This document shows positions 7,943 to 8,766 of a DNA stretch of 8,766 nucleotides, in pieces. The stretch covers positions 18,332 to 27,097 of the forward strand of contig DALC01000111.1 of assembly GCA_002499325.1 (NCBI GenBank), written 5' to 3'. The DNA comes from Euryarchaeota archaeon UBA538. GTDB taxonomy: Archaea; Thermoplasmatota; Poseidoniia; Poseidoniales; Thalassarchaeaceae. Within the stretch, counting starts at the first letter, position 1. Every line of letters starts with the position of its first letter. The notes beneath the pieces are model-generated. The model was given only the letters and a program-made list of their open reading frames with translations, had not been told where the DNA came from and searched no databases. The translations under genes and the position numbers were made by a program.

Positions 7943-7955
7943 ACACCTTCGGTGT
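7943..7955 (-). promoter_or_regulatory. Hairpin covering the ahaH Shine-Dalgarno
   Basis: The minus strand reads ACACC-GAA-GGTGT, a perfect 5-bp stem with a GAA triloop. The GGTG of the SD is in the 3' arm, and the ATG follows 5 nt after the stem. If the mRNA begins upstream, pairing would hide the ribosome site of the first gene. The pairing is directly visible; a regulatory role is inference. Confidence 0.4.
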
Positions 7956-7970
7956 CCGCGACCTATGCCG

Positions 7971-7987
7971 AGTTTATGATGATAACC
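7971..7987 (-). promoter_or_regulatory. Candidate TATA region of the ATP synthase operon
   Basis: The minus strand carries GGTTATCATCATAAACT, the most TATA-like stretch close to ahaH. With the usual archaeal spacing of about 25-27 nt, transcription would begin near 7948-7957, giving a leader of 10-20 nt that may just include the hairpin over the SD. No clear BRE is seen, and the AT-rich repeat at 8002-8013 is an alternative. Low confidence. Confidence 0.3.
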
Positions 7988-8001
7988 TAGAGAGTTCCAC
8001 A

Positions 8002-8013
8002 CAATTACAATTG
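8002..8013. repeat. AT-rich inverted repeat in the divergent promoter region
   Basis: CAATT-AC-AATTG is a 5+2+5 inverted repeat lying between the start of ahaH and that of the methyltransferase. Its symmetry and position suit an operator or a second TATA-like element. A repeat this short and AT-rich can occur by chance. Confidence 0.3.
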
Positions 8014-8043
8014 AGAACGAGAGGTCTTGGGCGGGAACTATCC

Positions 8044-8051
8044 AAATATAT
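8044..8051 (+). promoter_or_regulatory. TATA box of the methyltransferase gene
   Basis: AAATATAT is centred about 24-25 nt before the GTG at 8072. In archaea this spacing places the transcription start at or next to the start codon, which fits a leaderless mRNA and explains the lack of a good Shine-Dalgarno before this gene. This is inferred from spacing only. Confidence 0.45.
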
Positions 8052-8071
8052 GGCATACAGGCGAGAGTCTC

Positions 8072-8766
8072 GTGGACACTGAGACCATCGGCAGGGAAGA
8101 CTGGGAGGAGCTCCAGAGAAATCTTGAGGCTACCATTCCGGTATACGATAGAGTGAACAGAGTGGCTACTTTTGGACAAGTCTCTAGATGGAGGAGAATG
8201 GTCAGGAATAGGCTCCCCAAAGAAGGACGGATTCTTGAGATCGGATGCGGCCCTGGTAGCTTCGCAGAGGATGTATTGGGATACGATTTAGTATGCCTTG
8301 ATCCAATTCCAGAGATGCTCAGAGTCGCGGAGGAAAGGGTTAATTCAGCACGTACTGGAAGGGGTGATTCTCCAGCTACATTTGTCCATGGAAAAGCAGA
8401 GGATTTGCCATTTGAGGACTCTACATTTGATGCGGTTTGTACCTTGTTCTCATTCAGAGACTGGTATGATAAAAGAGCAGGGATTTCTGAGGCACTTAGG
8501 GTCCTCAAGCCAGGAGGCGTGTTTGTAATAGTTGATCCAGCAAAAATAAATCGGTTACATGGCTTCCTAGGGTGGCTGTGGATGAGGACTTATGTGAGCC
8601 TCTATGCCAGAATGCTGTACAGGTCTGAGACTCACCCCTGGAAGTGGCTCACGAAAACCTACGTTAGTTTTGGAACTACCAAGGATTATGTCAGGATGAT
8701 TAGGGAGCAGGGTTTCAGCGAAGTCGAAGCTAAGGTGGTCTTCCCGGGGATGGCCACCATCTGGCA
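8072..8766 (+). CDS. UbiE/MenG-like SAM-dependent methyltransferase (partial, C-terminus off the right edge)
   Basis: This is a class I methyltransferase that transfers a methyl group from S-adenosylmethionine. From GTG 8072 there are 231 complete codons. Residues 35-47 (YDRVNRVATFGQV, then SRWRR) match the UbiE/MenG N-terminal pattern YDxxNxxxSxGxxxxWR. SAM motif I is ILEIGCGPG at 54-62, D77 is the acid after strand 2 (VCLDP), AEDLPF at 109-114 precedes motif II DAVCTLFSF at 120-128, and ALRVLKPGG at 141-149 is the usual post-II block. The visible end, MIREQGFSEVEAKVVFPGMA, matches the family C-terminus, so few residues are missing. Reading upstream, the frame closes at a TGA at 8012-8014. 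The first ATG (8198) would delete the YDRVN block, so GTG 8072 is preferred, with TTG 8027 possible. The substrate cannot be told: demethylmenaquinone is the obvious candidate, but many relatives act on other small molecules or lipids. It is divergent from the ATP synthase operon, and a functional link is not shown. Confidence 0.9.
   Translation, partial: MDTETIGREDWEELQRNLEATIPVYDRVNRVATFGQVSRWRRMVRNRLPKEGRILEIGCGPGSFAEDVLGYDLVCLDPIPEMLRVAEERVNSARTGRGDSPATFVHGKAEDLPFEDSTFDAVCTLFSFRDWYDKRAGISEALRVLKPGGVFVIVDPAKINRLHGFLGWLWMRTYVSLYARMLYRSETHPWKWLTKTYVSFGTTKDYVRMIREQGFSEVEAKVVFPGMATIW

Noticed and set aside
7690..8082. Plus-strand open frame of 130 codons opposite ahaH and the promoter region
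   Set aside because: It is antisense to the ahaH coiled-coil gene, has no family features, and its composition is explained by the codon pattern of the true gene.
8038..8508. Minus-strand open frame of 156 codons opposite the methyltransferase
   Set aside because: The plus strand carries clear SAM-binding motifs in this stretch. The minus frame shows no recognisable domain.

Overview
The window is an archaeal-type A1Ao (A/V-type) ATP synthase operon on the minus strand, nearly complete, followed on the right by a divergent UbiE/MenG-like methyltransferase on the plus strand. In transcription order (right to left) the operon reads ahaH (7937-7620), atpI (7600-5435), atpK (5385-5071), atpE (5030-4473), atpC (4461-3409), atpF (3397-3098), atpA (3073-1331) and atpB (1319 to the left edge, 439 codons visible). 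This H-I-K-E-C-F-A-B order is the usual archaeal one. In most relatives the next gene is atpD, which would lie beyond the left edge.

Together the genes encode the catalytic head (A and B), the central stalk (F, with D outside), the adaptor linking the central stalk to the rotor (C), the two peripheral stalk chains (E and H), and the membrane motor (I, the stator with the essential arginine; K, the rotor ring with the ion-carrying glutamate). All visible key residues are intact and no gene is broken, so a working ion-driven rotary ATP synthase is expected. The genes are packed 11-49 nt apart. Most have Shine-Dalgarno sequences of the GAGGTGA type just upstream of an ATG.

The operon type, gene order, TATA-like boxes, heavy use of AGA/AGG arginine codons, acidic proteins and intermediate GC content suggest a mesophilic archaeon. 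A relative of the Thermoplasmatota, such as the marine group II/Poseidoniales lineage, is my best guess. The lineage is inferred from general impression, not from a search. Bacterial V/A-type operons (Thermus/Deinococcus) share the gene order and are the main alternative.

The right end (7938-8071) is a 134-bp divergent intergenic region with probable promoters for both directions. A short hairpin there overlaps the ribosome binding site of ahaH, and there is a small AT-rich inverted repeat. The methyltransferase runs from about 8072 off the right edge and probably lacks only a few C-terminal residues.

I found no mobile element, CRISPR array, tRNA, rRNA or evidence of a new multi-gene system. 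The points worth a second look are local: a histidine-rich linker and an enlarged outer loop in AtpI, a signal-peptide-like leader and rotor-site residues in AtpK, and hairpins in front of atpK and ahaH.
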